Origin: Colius striatus
Taxonomy: Eukaryota; Chordata; Aves; Coliiformes; Coliidae
Direction: 5' to 3'
DNA: 64,000 nt
Assembly (NCBI RefSeq): GCF_028858725.1
Contig: NC_084768.1
Location: forward strand, 4,695,853 to 4,759,852
Below the pieces are notes generated by a model, which saw only the letters and a program-made list of their open reading frames with translations, did no database searches and was not told the origin of the DNA. Numbering within the stretch: position 1 is the first letter of the stretch; each line of letters opens with the position of its first letter. Below are positions 13,236 to 26,400 of the stretch, in pieces. Both the position numbers and the translations under genes were made by a program.

Positions 13236-16200
13236 TATTTTGTAAAGATCCACCCATCTTGAAGTCTCTTCAGTTCTTGTTGCCCTTCATGAAGTTGCTG
13301 TCAGCCCAGTGCTCAGGTTTCACTGAGTTTTCCCACAGACCAGCAGAACTCAAAATGAAATTTCCACCTCAGCATATTCCAAACACAAAGAGCCAAACAT
13401 GTAGATCAGAGTGAATTACTGCTGTTAAAAACAACAGCAACTTTCTATACATAATACAAAGCCTTGTACCCTTTCCCTTGATTAGAGCTGGGGTTTTACC
13501 AAAAATCATCTCTCATTTCATTCTGTGGAAATCACACACCTGTACTCAGCTCAAGGGAACCATCCCTAGTTATATCAGTAAAAGATCTCCTTCACCTTTT
13601 TTTGTGTTGTCTTGAAACTGATCATTACAACTGTTTTTTTTTTCCCTTTTCCCTGAAATCCCAAGGACTTGTGATGACCTGGAAACTGCTATTTGTTTTG
13701 TGCTGCAGGTAATCTGCACCGATGCTCACTTTTCTGTCAAATCTGTTCATATTCCAAAATCTCTCTCCTTCTGCATTTGATAGCAATTTAATATTTTATG
13801 AAAATCCAACTGCTTTAATTTTAGGTAGTCATACAAACACTGCCAGCCACGTTATAGGAAAGGAATGAATATTGTCTTAATAAACTGGTAGAAGTCAGAT
13901 CACGTAGTGAATACGCGTGCCTTTAGTTTTGCTGACCACATAAATTCAGTTCCATTTGAAATGTGTTTGTGAAATCAAGTGAAGAGGACTGGTTATGCCT
14001 TTCACAATATAACTGTAAAAACAAAATCAGCACTGAAAGCAGATAGCTCTCTCACTGATGTCTCTGAAAGCAGTTATAAAAAGTGTATTTCATGCAGTTT
14101 GGCAGTTCTACTCCTTACTGCTATAAACGCATAGAGACTAGTGCCTCAAAATGCTCATATTCTTATTCCATTCAGGGTCAGAGAAGAAATACCATATGGT
14201 AATGAGCATGGTAAATGGAGACAGAAGAAATTTGATTGTGCATCTTGATAAAATATAATTCTTTAGTGATTATGGTCATAGTTTTACAGGATTAGTAGAT
14301 CGAAAGTATAATTATCTGCTCACTTCAACAGATGCATTAATGGCAGGAATGGACCTGTATATACTTATTTATTCCTTTCAGTTACAAGTAATTCAAACCA
14401 ACCACTTAAGTGGCAGGGGAAGAGCATTATTTTGTTTATTTGTCACAAGAGAAAGACGTATTTTAAAATACAACTAATGGTTTCAGTCACTTTCCTTTCA
14501 AGACCTGAAAGTCAAAGGCTTGGAGAAGCACCTCGGAAGAAGCAACATCTGAAGTATCCTAAGTAGGGCACTCCACACCATGAGTCATTTCTCTAAATCT
14601 CTCCAGAAACAGTGAAAATGACAAGACAGTGTCATGTGGGAAGTATTTGGTTACAAACAGAACTGCTCTGTGTATAAATTGAGACTATAATCCAACACTG
14701 AGTAACAAAGAGGATATATCAATAACAATATTTTAACAGCTGCCTCAGGTGCCAGATGACTTTTGCTGTGTATATTGTCATCAGAAAGGAGATACACACA
14801 CACACAAAAGTAATGCAGAAGTGACATCATGATTTAAAAATACTCTAATAGCACAAGATGGAATTCAAGACCTAACCAACCGACAGAAAATGCATCATTG
14901 TCTTTTTATCTCTACTAACTTGTCCACATATAAGCTTTGCTTTCCACTACAGGCTATTTTAATGGGATTAGTTATTAAAGTCAACAGAAAATAAATCACT
15001 GTTTCCAAGAGGGTCTGTTTTAATTTGGAATTATTTTTTTTCTCTACTGCATCAAGTTACATCTTTCCTAAAAGTAATCAAGATATGACTAGTCAATGGC
15101 TATATTAATCCATGTTAGGCATCTCTTTCCTGGTAAGTCAGAAAAAGCCACTTTTAAAATACAAAACCTGTATAACAATGTCACTTTTAGACAATTACTT
15201 TTTGAGACATGAGCCAAGTACTGCCTTCATTTTAGTTTCTTAGCCATCACTTGGCTTTACCCCACTTACTCGGTATATAGATATCTGGAGGCTGATTCCT
15301 CCCTATCATTGCTGTCAATGCAGTCTCATTTTAGAAAAGCCACTCCAGATCAAAACATGAGCAAAAGCAAAACCAGCCCTGTATGAATTTATGTTTTTTC
15401 CCATTTGATGTACAAATCTTTTTTCTAGAATAATAATCTAACAGTGTTTACTGTTGACCATTGAGTGTTTTTACTGTATAGTGTCCAATGCCCCTGGAAT
15501 GCTATAGGATGGAATTTCCTGCGTTAATAAATTGCATCTGCTGAATATCACCATTTGGCTGATTATCCATTCCTCAACAGAAAGGAATTTATTATGCTAA
15601 CCTTTATTTTCTTGATTTCAGAAAACCATACACATGTCTACCCTGCACAAGCACACCAGTCTCCATTACATGCACAACGTTAAATGGATTAGTTGCATAA
15701 AAAATCAGTTTGTGCCTAATGATGCTATTTGCATACTGTAAATTGCAGTAAGTCTGGGTTTTGATACTTTTGCAAAGATAATTCTACCTCCTCTTTCTCT
15801 TTTCTCAACCTTTTCCTACAAAATACCACCCTTATGTTTTTCTTCTTCTAAGTAAATTGCTACACTTTTTGCCAACATTGTGTCGCTGTTTCAAGAGACC
15901 TGCACCAGTTATGTGTCCCTGGAACAATGAAACTGTCATTGGCAGGGCAAAAATGTGGCATTTAGCCCATGAAATTTGGAAGCCGCCCCCTAAAGAGATC
16001 CTGTTGACTGTGGAAATCTGTGTCTTCAAAGTGAAATGCAAAATCCACTTCTTTGATCTAGTTCTCTGCTCAGTAACACCACATTTATAAACAAACATAC
16101 ATCATATAAAATAAACATTGCCTTGCTCCCGTTGAGCAGAGGGAGAAGAAGGGTCCTTCTGTGTCCATTTTATTTTTGGGAGGCAACTGGACAGTGCAGC

Positions 16201-18615
16201 AAAGAGATGCTTTATATAAGGACCTAGAGATGTGGAGATTTTCCAAAACTAACAGCACATTGTGCACTGACAGTGTGGTGAGTGAGGTGGTTTTTACCAT
16301 CAGCGCCTTGCAATTCTAGTCACACATTCAATTGAAACCCCACCTGAAATCTGCCAATGAAAGCAGCTTTAGCTTGCACACAGCAGTGACAGGGAATAAA
16401 GATACACATCAGGCTGATGAGCACTAAGAAGTAAATTGTCTGCCCAGATGGAAATCAATAGCTCTCCTCACTCTCTTCGTTCTTTGGCAAGATTGGGAGC
16501 TTTGGATGGCAATTAAAGCTTACCCAGCTGCCAAGTGTCCTAATTACACACACAAGAAATTCTGCATTTCTCCTTCTACCTGAAACATCCCTTGTGTGAC
16601 ATTCATTTAGCTTATTACAGCCAGGCTTCCTGCTGTTGGTAGCAATGATGTATTCTTTTTAATAAAAACACCCCAAATCCTTTCTTGCACCTGGCTCCAC
16701 CAGTGAGAAATCCCCTTAAAGCTCCGTGATGGCCACCAGCCCCTGTGCTGCACAGGCATTTTCACAAGATCCTTCCACATAGTGTCTTCACTCTTATGCT
16801 CTATTTTCAGTGCTTTTCACCTCCCATTGAATTTTGGAGCCTTGCCTCCCCTGCCCAGAATATTTTCCAGGTAACTCTTCTGCCTACCTGTTGAGCAGCC
16901 GCTTGTTTCTTTTACTCTCCCTGATTCCCCTGCTGCCCCATCCTCCTTAGCCATTACCCTGGCCACTCTGGCTTTGCTCTGCCGGCAGCACTGGGAGCCA
17001 GATTTCTGGGTGTTGGGGAGCAGGAGGGGCTGTGGCTGGGATGCCATGCTGGCTGCCTGCATGGGGATCAGGCACGTGGACCACCGCCGGTGCCACCTGA
17101 ACAGGCCTGTCTGTGCGACCAGGGGCTCAGCTCCCCAGGCAAACCTTTCAGCACCTCCCTGCACCACTGAAAGAGGTCAAAACAGAGCAGAGAGACGCTT
17201 CATTCTGACATCCACAGACTTATGGGATTCTCTTGGAAATGAAGCACTATCTTTAAGGTATTTTGTCATTACAGCGTTCCCCTGTTCTTTGCGAACTGAA
17301 GCGGGCCTGGATTCTAAGAGGAAAGAGCTGATTTTACTTCTGCTATAAGGAAAAATATAGCAAAAAAAATCTCACAGAACTTTATATTCTCTTTCATTTT
17401 CCTGGCACTTTTTTGTTGCTGTATAAATAAAACCAACTAATGGACAACTAAGGTTGAGCAGTGCACATGGTTTCCGGGAACTCCTAATTGTCCTTGACGA
17501 AAAGACGTGTTTTTTTCAGAAGCCTTCAATAATTCAGGTCTGAATCAAATGCAATTAGTGAAGCTGTGCAAAGCAAACTGAAGAAGAAAGACACTAAAAT
17601 CTCAGGCCTCTTATTTTATCATCATGATTATCACTTTATTATGAATTAAAGTGGGAAAACCCATTAAGTACCCATGGATCCAGGAGCAACGGATCTAAAA
17701 GGCAAAACAGCATCCCACTTAGCTCCAGACCACAAAGCCTAAGACATTGTGCTGTATAAGTCACCTTGTGTTTGCACAAAATGGTTAGATTATCTCAATT
17801 AAGCCACAAGATTAGCTGAATTAGGGATCAACCATATTCACCAAAGAACAAATAAACTATGGGATACATCAAGGGAGAAAGGAAAAGGTAAGAGAGAATC
17901 CACAATCCCCCTTGAGCCTTCCAATTTACATGTTACAGGTTAAAAGGCATATTATGAACATTAAACAGCATTAACTTGTGTTCTGCTTTTTTTTTGGTCC
18001 CTTTAATAGCACCGTGATTCTCATTTATCCTCAGCCTCTGCTGCACTGCTTTGCTCTGCTCTGGAAGGGCAGAGAAGCCTTAAAGGCAGGTTTAAATGAG
18101 TTTACATTGCCAGGGAAGCACAAGGGTGCCTTAGAGCTAATGAAAATGATCTCCACTATCAGAGAAAGAAAGAATATAGAACAGGCTGTACTACTGTTAA
18201 TGCAAGAAAGAGTTAACAATTTCACTTCATCTTGATGCATTATAATTCACCAATAAATGCCATATTCATTCTCTTTTAATAAAAATAATTCATATGCACA
18301 TAAACCACTGCAAATAAAGCCTGATGGGTATTGTCCTTGAAGGAGAAAACAACCATCTGTCCTTCATCAGCCAGGCACAAAAGGGATGCCTTGCTATTTC
18401 ATAAAAGCTGCCAATCAATTGTAGGTGTGGGATCATCTATCACAATAGGCAACATTCCATCTCCCACACTGGTGAAGTGCTGTGTAATTTGCAGTGCAGT
18501 GAACATGGTTTGTAATTACATTTGATAGGACCACAGGACATAAATTACATGGCTTTACATACATTTAGCTGCTACCGCAAATTCTTGCCTGGCATTAGCT
18601 CCAAGGGGTTTTCAG

Positions 18616-18661
18616 CAGGGAGAAGGAGGAAGAGGGGGAAAAAAGAGGGGAAAAAGAAAAA
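18616..18661 (+). repeat. Homopurine tract
   Basis: About 45 bases are almost entirely A and G on the plus strand ('gggagaaggaggaagagggg' and onward). It is a low-complexity purine strand without a regular unit. Confidence 0.8.
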
Positions 18662-18708
18662 CTTTTAAAGATTGTTTTTAGGAGTTTTAGGAAAAATGTC
18701 CATGTGAG

Positions 18709-18743
18709 AAATAATAACAATAACAATAATAATAATTATTGTT
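18709..18743. repeat. (AAT/AAC)n trinucleotide repeat
   Basis: An imperfect trinucleotide run, 'aataataacaataacaataa' and onward, ends in the small inverted 'aataataattatt' motif. Confidence 0.85.
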
Positions 18744-21700
18744 TTGTCATCAGTTCAGTTGGACACCATCCCAATAAGTCTGGCAAGAGAAGAAAAAGGA
18801 CATCATTGAAATGTATTTGTTTTCTTTTCTTTTTTTAAAGTCCAAGCAGGGCTGACAGTGTCTGTTTAGGTATGTCACAAGAAGACTGAGTTTCTCCTCT
18901 TATCTGCAATGATTTGTAAACACAGCTGTCAGGCAATATTCTGGTCTGGAAACCAGCTCCATAAAACCAATACCTGTTACCAACATGTCATGTACAATAC
19001 TCAATCATACTTGCTGACCATCGTGACAGATACTCTCTAGTACGCTAAGCAAGGAGAGTCTCCTGCCGAGAGTTTAGCTATGGAATTTGAGGAGATGCAC
19101 CCTAATCATAGCACAAGAGTATGTACAGGGGAGTAGATAATGACTCCCCGTTGTCATTAAGGAACCAGAGGCAGAAACAGCAGCATGGCAAGGCCATCCT
19201 CAAACAGATCCCAGCAAAACACTGGATGATTGAAGATTAGCAACTATTTAATCCATTTTGGCCTGGAAAGAATGTAAGAAGAATGAGAAGCTTGAATCAA
19301 AACTCGAGTAAGCCTGAAGCTATCCTGACATGTTTGTGAACTAAATTCCCTCCTGACACTTTCCTATTATTTTGGTTCTTGGATCATCATTCTTTACATG
19401 CTGGGACCAACAATGGCTTTTATTGTAGCCTGCTCCATTTTCCTCTCGCACACAAAGGGAAAGCTCCCTCGGTGAATGCCAGAGGCAAATACTGCTTTCT
19501 CAAAAAGTTACATAGGAGAAGTATGCTTCAGCTTTTGTTTGCATACTGTAATCTCCAGCCACACTGAAGGCAAGCTGAGTCATTCATAAATATGGCCTTT
19601 TGGACTTTAAAGGTCAGCTATGCTTTTCATAATAAAAACCTGTTAGCATAGAATCATCCGGGCAAACCCAAACAGCAGTTTTAAGTAACGCATCACAAAT
19701 GACCCACCACCATAAACACTCCACCCAGAAACCACCACTCTGCAGTCTACAACGAAACAGGAAAAAGGGATGGAGATGATAAGGTCTTGGAAAGGCCTTT
19801 TTCCACATACCATAGCTCAGTGAAGGAGTTTACAGAAATGACTGACATAGATGAATATAAGAACATGTAGGCTTCTGAAACGGGAGGCCAGCTTAGGAAA
19901 GATGTGACATGGAAAGGATCAGTTCATGAAGGAGAAGCTTTACAGTGAAACTACAAGGGACTGTTGGTTATAAATAAAGAGAATAACATTTGAGACAAAG
20001 GAAAAAAACCCCAAAAGCCATTTTCCAAACATAATGAAAAATCCAAGCTCTTTCAGGGGCTTAAGGGTATTTAAATGCAAATGACTTTACTTCACCCAAC
20101 CCAGAAGCAAGAGCTGCTTAGAAATTGTTGCATTATTTTCTGTTGAGTAATCATAACTTTTGAGCATCCAGTGTACTCTGACAAAGGGCCGTGAGCACGA
20201 TGTCTGGCTGTGCATGGGATTGCCTCTTATTAAATAGAGGGGACGTCTAATCCAAATGGTGTTGCACCTTCCCCATCACTCCCTGTAAACTTGTCATTTT
20301 AATGACAATGAGTCAGAAATAAGTAGCAAAAGTGGTCTGGGTTTGCTTCAGTATGAAAGCCAGAATATATTTTAAAATGTATGACTGGTTCTGAAGCTGA
20401 TGAAAAGGTTGAGATTGACAAACAAACCAAAGTCCACTACAGAAAGCTCAGGTGCGTGGTAGTGGCCACAGCAGCAGCAGCAGCCAGTCCTGGGACAACC
20501 AGTCGTCACATCCCCAATGGTCTCATCCCTTCCTGTCCAGCAAGGAAGCAGCTCAGCCATAGTTGTCCCAGAGATGTCTGTGTCCAGAAGGGTTTCCCAG
20601 GGAGGTGTCAGGAATGAGAGCAGGTGGACAATGCTGAGCTGTACAGAGTACTCATGTACACCTCACGTTCATCCTAACTCCTTTCCTCCCACTCTGTGTC
20701 AGCAGTCCCATCACCTCTCCTTCCACTCAAGCACTTGGAGCAGGATAACTTTTGACTCCTCCATTTCCTTACCCCTTCTGTCCTCCCAAAAATGTGTCTG
20801 GGCTTCAATATTTCTTTCTCTACAACTGTAGTGGGAAGTGTGGATGAATCTGGTCGTGACAGCAATGCAGTGTCCCTTCTGCCACACTGGCACTTGGCCA
20901 CCCCACCACACTGGCTTATATTGTTGCTTTTGAAGTCACCTGACTCTGGGATCCCTCAAAACCAAAGCTCCTCATGCAACTTCATCAGGTTTGGGCTTCT
21001 CAGAGTAAGCCCAAAGCTGGTGGGAGCTGCCCTAGGTCCCTATCACCTCAGTATAAATGGTTTTTACAATCTACTTCTTGCTTTTCCTATGAAAATCCAG
21101 CCATGATCTCACCAGACTCTAATACCATCTCTAATATTCACATCCCTGGTGCCGCTTTCAGGCTCACCCAGACTGATGGTTTTTTCCCTTTCTTCTGCAC
21201 TGCCTCTCCATAAGGAATTATTTTGCTAATGCTGCTCTGCTTACCAAACTGGTTCTTTGAAATCCCTTCTCAAACTCACTCTCACCAGCCTGCTCACAAT
21301 GCAAACAAACTAATGCCTGGTTATATGCATTAGCTGCTCAAGAAGTTATGTTATATTGTAATGTAACTTAAGCCTTCACTCAGGAGCCTGCAGGCAAGGA
21401 GCTGGAAAGGGGAAAGGGGGAAGAGGACAGGACCTTGCACATGTGGGAAGGCTGAGGAGGAACAAAACACTCCCCTTATCTCCTACCACAATCCCCATCT
21501 AGAACCAGTGACCAGAACCCAAAACTGCTCTCAGTGGCTCTGGCCCCTGCTCTCTATCTCCACTGCTATTGGAAACACTCAGCTCTTGGTCTTGATTAAA
21601 TTTGGGTTATTATGTTCTCTGGCCAGGAAATTTGTGCCATCTTCATTAAGAGAATTTTCCTTAAGGCACCCAGCAAATTTCTGAGCACTGCCAATTTACC

Positions 21701-22624
21701 AAAGGGAAGGCCATTTCTATTTCCAAAGAGTATGAAAATGAATGAATTTGTCAATATTTGCTTCTAGCATTTGATAATTGTTTGCTCGTGCTGATTAACT
21801 GCGATATTCCTGTGCCCAGTTAATTCTGCAGAGCATCAGGATGAGCAGTGTGTATCACATCAACTGACTCTCAGATGAACCGAAAAAGCCAAAGCTGTAA
21901 GCCTTCAAGTGAGCACATAAAGATGGGAAATGAAACAATAAATTACACATATTTTAAAATATCCATGCTACTGGATTTCTATTGCAGATATTTAAATACT
22001 GAAATGCCTCACATCATACTGTTACCCTGTTTCTACATCCAAAAAAGGCACCGGAGGTATTGTCAAGGGTTCTGCATCTGAGAGCTGGTTAAAGCTTGCT
22101 CTTGTAACCTCAGCAAGTTATAAAAAGTCTTATCCCTAGTGAAATATGTATTTTATTTGTATTTAAGGTCATTTTTGGAAACTAGACCCAGACTTGGTTT
22201 ATACAGAAGAGTACAAAGGCTTAGGGCTGACATTTGCTTGAGCTTCAAATTGTATTCCAATGAGCTATGCTCTTATTTTAACTTGCTTATATAGATTTCT
22301 GTTGGTAAGTGGCTGTAATGTGTTATTTTATTTGCAGTTAATGACTTGAAAAACAGAAACTATCAAAGGCAGCAATTACAGAGCCTGTTTTCTCCTCTGG
22401 TATGGGAGCAGCAGCAAGGAGCTGTGCTGGTAATGCCTGAGTGCATTTACGAGACAGACATGAAGACGCAAAAGCGGGGAAGTGGTACCGGTGGTGGGAC
22501 AGGGACTGAATCAGTGTGGGAAGAGTGCTCAGCATCCACACAAGCCACACCACGGGGCTGCCCTGGCTAGAGTACTGTAAGATTTGTATTGGGGCAGTAA
22601 TGAAGAACAAGGCAGGCATCCGAA

Positions 22625-23422
22625 ACAGATGAGGCTGGATTCAACAAGGTTCAAGGCAGCGAAGAGCTGGGTTCTGCTCTTGGGCCACAACAACCCTGTG
22701 CCACGATACACGCTTGGGGCAGAGTGGCTGGAAAGCTGTCCTGCAGAAAAGGACCTGGAGGTCTTGGTCAACAGCAGCTGGACACGAGCCAGCAGTGTGC
22801 CCAGGTGCCTAAGAAGGCCAATGGCACCCTGGATTGTATCAGAAATAGTGTGACCAACAGGGCCAAGGAAGTGATTGTCCCCTTGTACTCGGCACCAGTG
22901 AGGCCACACCTCAAATACTGCATCCAGTTCTGGGCCCCTCACTGCAAGAAGCACATCGAGGTACTGGAGTGTGTCCAGAGACAGGGCAACGAAGCTGGTG
23001 AAGGGTCTGGAGAGCAAGTCTTATGAAGAGTAGCTGAGGGAGCTGGGGATATTTAAATTGGAGAAGAAGAGGCTGAGAGAAGACCTTGACACTCTCTACA
23101 ACAACTTGAAGGGAGGCTGTAGCAAGGTGGAGGTTAATCTCTTTTCCAAAGTGATGAGTGACAGGACAAGAGGAAATGGGTTCAAGTTGTGCCAGGGGAT
23201 GTTTGGATTGGAGATGAAGAAGAACTTTTTCACTGAGAAGGTTGTTGGACACTGGCATAGGCTGCCCAGTGAGGTGCTGAAGTCCTCATCCCTGGAGATA
23301 CTGAAAAGCTGTGTAGATGAGGTGCTGGGGGATATAATTTAGTGGGGGGCTTGTCAGTGTGAGATTAGTGGTTGGACTTGATCCTAAAGGTCTTTTCCAA
23401 CCAAAAAGATTCTATGATTCCA
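22625..23422 (+). mobile_element. CR1 LINE, 3' portion, older subfamily
   Basis: Plus-strand CR1 with the ORF2 C-terminal region in several broken frames. Recognisable blocks include [12 protein letters not shown] near 22660, [18 protein letters not shown] near 22885-22935, and [18 protein letters not shown] near 23065-23115. The tail ATTCTATGATTCC at 23409-23421 marks the 3' end. It differs from the 32.6 kb copy in many codons, which suggests a different and older subfamily. The 5' boundary is uncertain by roughly 100 bases. The element is inactive because it is truncated and frameshifted. Confidence 0.88.
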
Positions 23423-26400
23423 TAAAATGGGCTGAAAATGGATAACACCAACTGGACACTAATAAAATTGTTTAAAGTGTGCTGTAAAGCCAAGCAGAGA
23501 GATACTGATACCATTTAGAGACTCAGTCTGACACAGACTGCTCTTCTGAAGGCACAAATGTGTCTGTACTTTAACACACCAAAGGAAAAGTCTGATTTAG
23601 GGGATCACCTTATGGCATATGCTTGTGTCTTGAAGCAGTGTTTTTCATTTGCAAAGCAAGGTTATGGCATAGCCCAAGGTTATGCCATTCCCTGCAGAGA
23701 AGAACTGAGCTTAGGGAGAGCTTTCTGCCTTGAGCCTACAAAGCCCAAGTTGTGCAGGCTCCAGGACGTGAACCAAGGGAGACTTCTGGGAAGAACTGAG
23801 AAGGAAGATGAGGATAAAGTAACTGGTGGAAAAAAACCTGTGGGGACAGGGTGAGTATGTTTTGGATGCCATGAAGAGAAGCAGGTTAGGGGCGGATACC
23901 TGCTCAAGCATTACTGTCTCTGCATGAATCTGTCCTGAAACACAGAGTTCAGCATTGCAGTAAAGCATTTTCTGTGTGTCTGGGTATAGAAAGGAAAGAA
24001 GCCAAATTGATTTCTGCAACAGAGGCAGGGTCTTTAGCTGGTACAGCCTTCCCACCCCTCCCTCAGCACGTGCAGGTACAGAATGGAACTTGTTTTTAAA
24101 ATTCGGATGTCAAAGCAACACCTTTTTTTCCTCCAAAAATGGAAAACTCCTTGTACTGGATCAAATAATTGAAAAGTTGCTGAAACAAGAGAGTAACAGT
24201 TAATCCTGCCCAAAGGGTAGATCTAAATTCTCCCTGGAAAGGCTACTGCATGTGGGATTATATATAGTGGTTAACCAAATATTCAAGGGACATTAGTAAT
24301 TACCATAACATCCCACCACTTACTCTGTCAAATGCACAATTTATGCGAGGAGCCCACAACTTCAAAGGGAATTTGTTTGCTTTAAAAATAGTTGGAAATA
24401 CATTTCCATCCCACAGCTTTTTCCTCAATACCTTCCTGTCCCCTCCTCAAAAAAATGCCTGAAAGGCTTCTAGGTGTTTTGTGTAAACACCTTTCCCAGT
24501 GGATTTTGCCCCGGTTGGTTTGTAGCGCACTGTGTGCCAGGGCACACGGCTCCCTCCTTCCCCTGCTCTCCTGGCAGAGCTGTGTGCCAGCCACCACGGG
24601 GAGACGGCTGCTCTCCACGCTGGCCTCCAGGCCCACAGACCCCCTGCCACCCCCCACAGCCACCTCAGGAAATGCCCCGTCAGCTTTCACGCTCACTGGA
24701 GCACAGAAGGGGCTCACAGAGAAGGTGGCTGCACAGAGATCAACCTCTGCTCTGCAATTTCTTAAAATCTAGGATTTCTAAGAGATACACTGCTGGAAGC
24801 AGAAACACACCAGGGGGTTGCAGGTGGGTGCCAGAAGCCAGCAGTTCCCACCACCACCCTGCAGCACCAGCACCCTAGGCACCAGAGGAGCACAGTGATG
24901 CATGGAGCGCGCCCTTCCCGTCGCTGCTGACCCAAAACAAGCAGCAGCCCTGGCCCTGAAGGGCAGCCTTGCCGCAGGGAGCAGCCAGCCCAGAGCTCTC
25001 AGTGGGAAACCTCTCTGCTCTCAGGCCAGGACCCTAAAAATAAGAGCAGCCTGGCTCCAGCATCTGTGCTGTTGCCTTTGATCTCCCGGCCCTAATGCTG
25101 CGCTGACCCCGTGGCTTTGGGAGGACTTTGCCATGTGGACTGGTGGCCTGCCTAGACTTGTTGTAACCTGTAGCCCCATCATTTCAGTGATATGTCAACT
25201 GGAAGCTTAATCTTTAAATCTGATACATGTTTTGGTAACTTGCTTCTTTCTTTCTTACACTCTGGGAGCACCAAATGCCTTTAGGGACAAGAGATCAGGA
25301 TGTGCCCCTGGTAATGCCATGTTTTTATAGCAGCACTTCAGTTTCTGGTGGGATTTATTTAAGACTGTGGAATATTTATAGTTAAATGGAAATGAGCAGT
25401 GGAATAAAAATAGACATTATAAGTTAAGCCTATTCTATTAACTGTCTCAGTACCGGCAACCTAAAAAGAAGTGCTTGGTAATATCGCTTTGCCTGATCAG
25501 TGTAGCTGAAGAAACCTGTGAGGGGAGCTTAACTCATCTTAACTGCCTTCACCTGGATATTGAATGCGGTTCACAACCACTGCCTTTCCCCAGTGCAGCC
25601 CAGAGGTAGCTGCCCCTTGCAGCATGACAGCGTGTCCCTCCCCTGCCTGGTCCCTGGGCCCGCTGGCACCTCCAGAGCTCTCCTGCCCACCTCTCTTCTG
25701 CTCTGCTTCCCACTTTGTTTCGCCTCTGACCTCGACGGCTCTTCAGCTGAGCCCATGCTGCCAGAGGACCATTAGTAAGCCTTACAAGGTTATTTTAAAA
25801 AAAGGATGTTGCAAAGAGTGAAAGCCTCACTTTGTTCATATTTGTCTCCCCTTGCTGTGCGCATGCCAAAGGGCTATCATCTTGCTTCCTGGCTGAAATA
25901 GAAGTTCAGTAATGCATACTTGTGGGGTTCTGTCACTGCAGGAATCATTTAATAGTGACAAATAAGCCAGGAAATAAACCAAACAGATGGAAAATGGTCA
26001 TCCCCCATCCATGGGCACCTGCTCTGGGATGCAGTCTGTAATGATCTATATACACTTCAGAGACAAAATTACATTACCACATGTTGGAGAGTATCTGTTC
26101 AGATCTGTGAATGAGTTACAAGGCACACATAGCGGGTACCAAAAATGACATCAAATTAACAATATAAAAAGTACCAAGCTGTAGTTTTGAAAATAACAGA
26201 TTATCACCAAAAAAAGTTCTTGGATTGGAAAATAAAACAAGGGTAAAAATATCCCTTAGAGAAAACCAATAAGAGTCCCAGAATTTTTCACCCCCCAGGA
26301 CAAGTCATCCACACCATAAGCCTCCAGAGCTTTTCCAAATGTGGGTTACTGAACCTGATTTTGTTCAAGAGAGGCATTCCTCTGACTAAGAGTTAAGCGA

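Larger units (their letters stand above)
13236..22624. other. Long repeat-poor AT-rich intergenic stretch, no gene recognised
   Basis: This is the longest stretch of the window without a clear transposon. I see almost no open frames above 60 codons between about 13.1 and 15.8 kb, and no exon-like structure anywhere. It contains an AAT/AAC-type simple repeat (18709-18743) and a homopurine run (18616-18661). Several segments (for example about 16480-16640 and 18260-18540) have clustered TAAT-type homeodomain core motifs, but this is weak evidence in AT-rich DNA. Confidence 0.55.
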
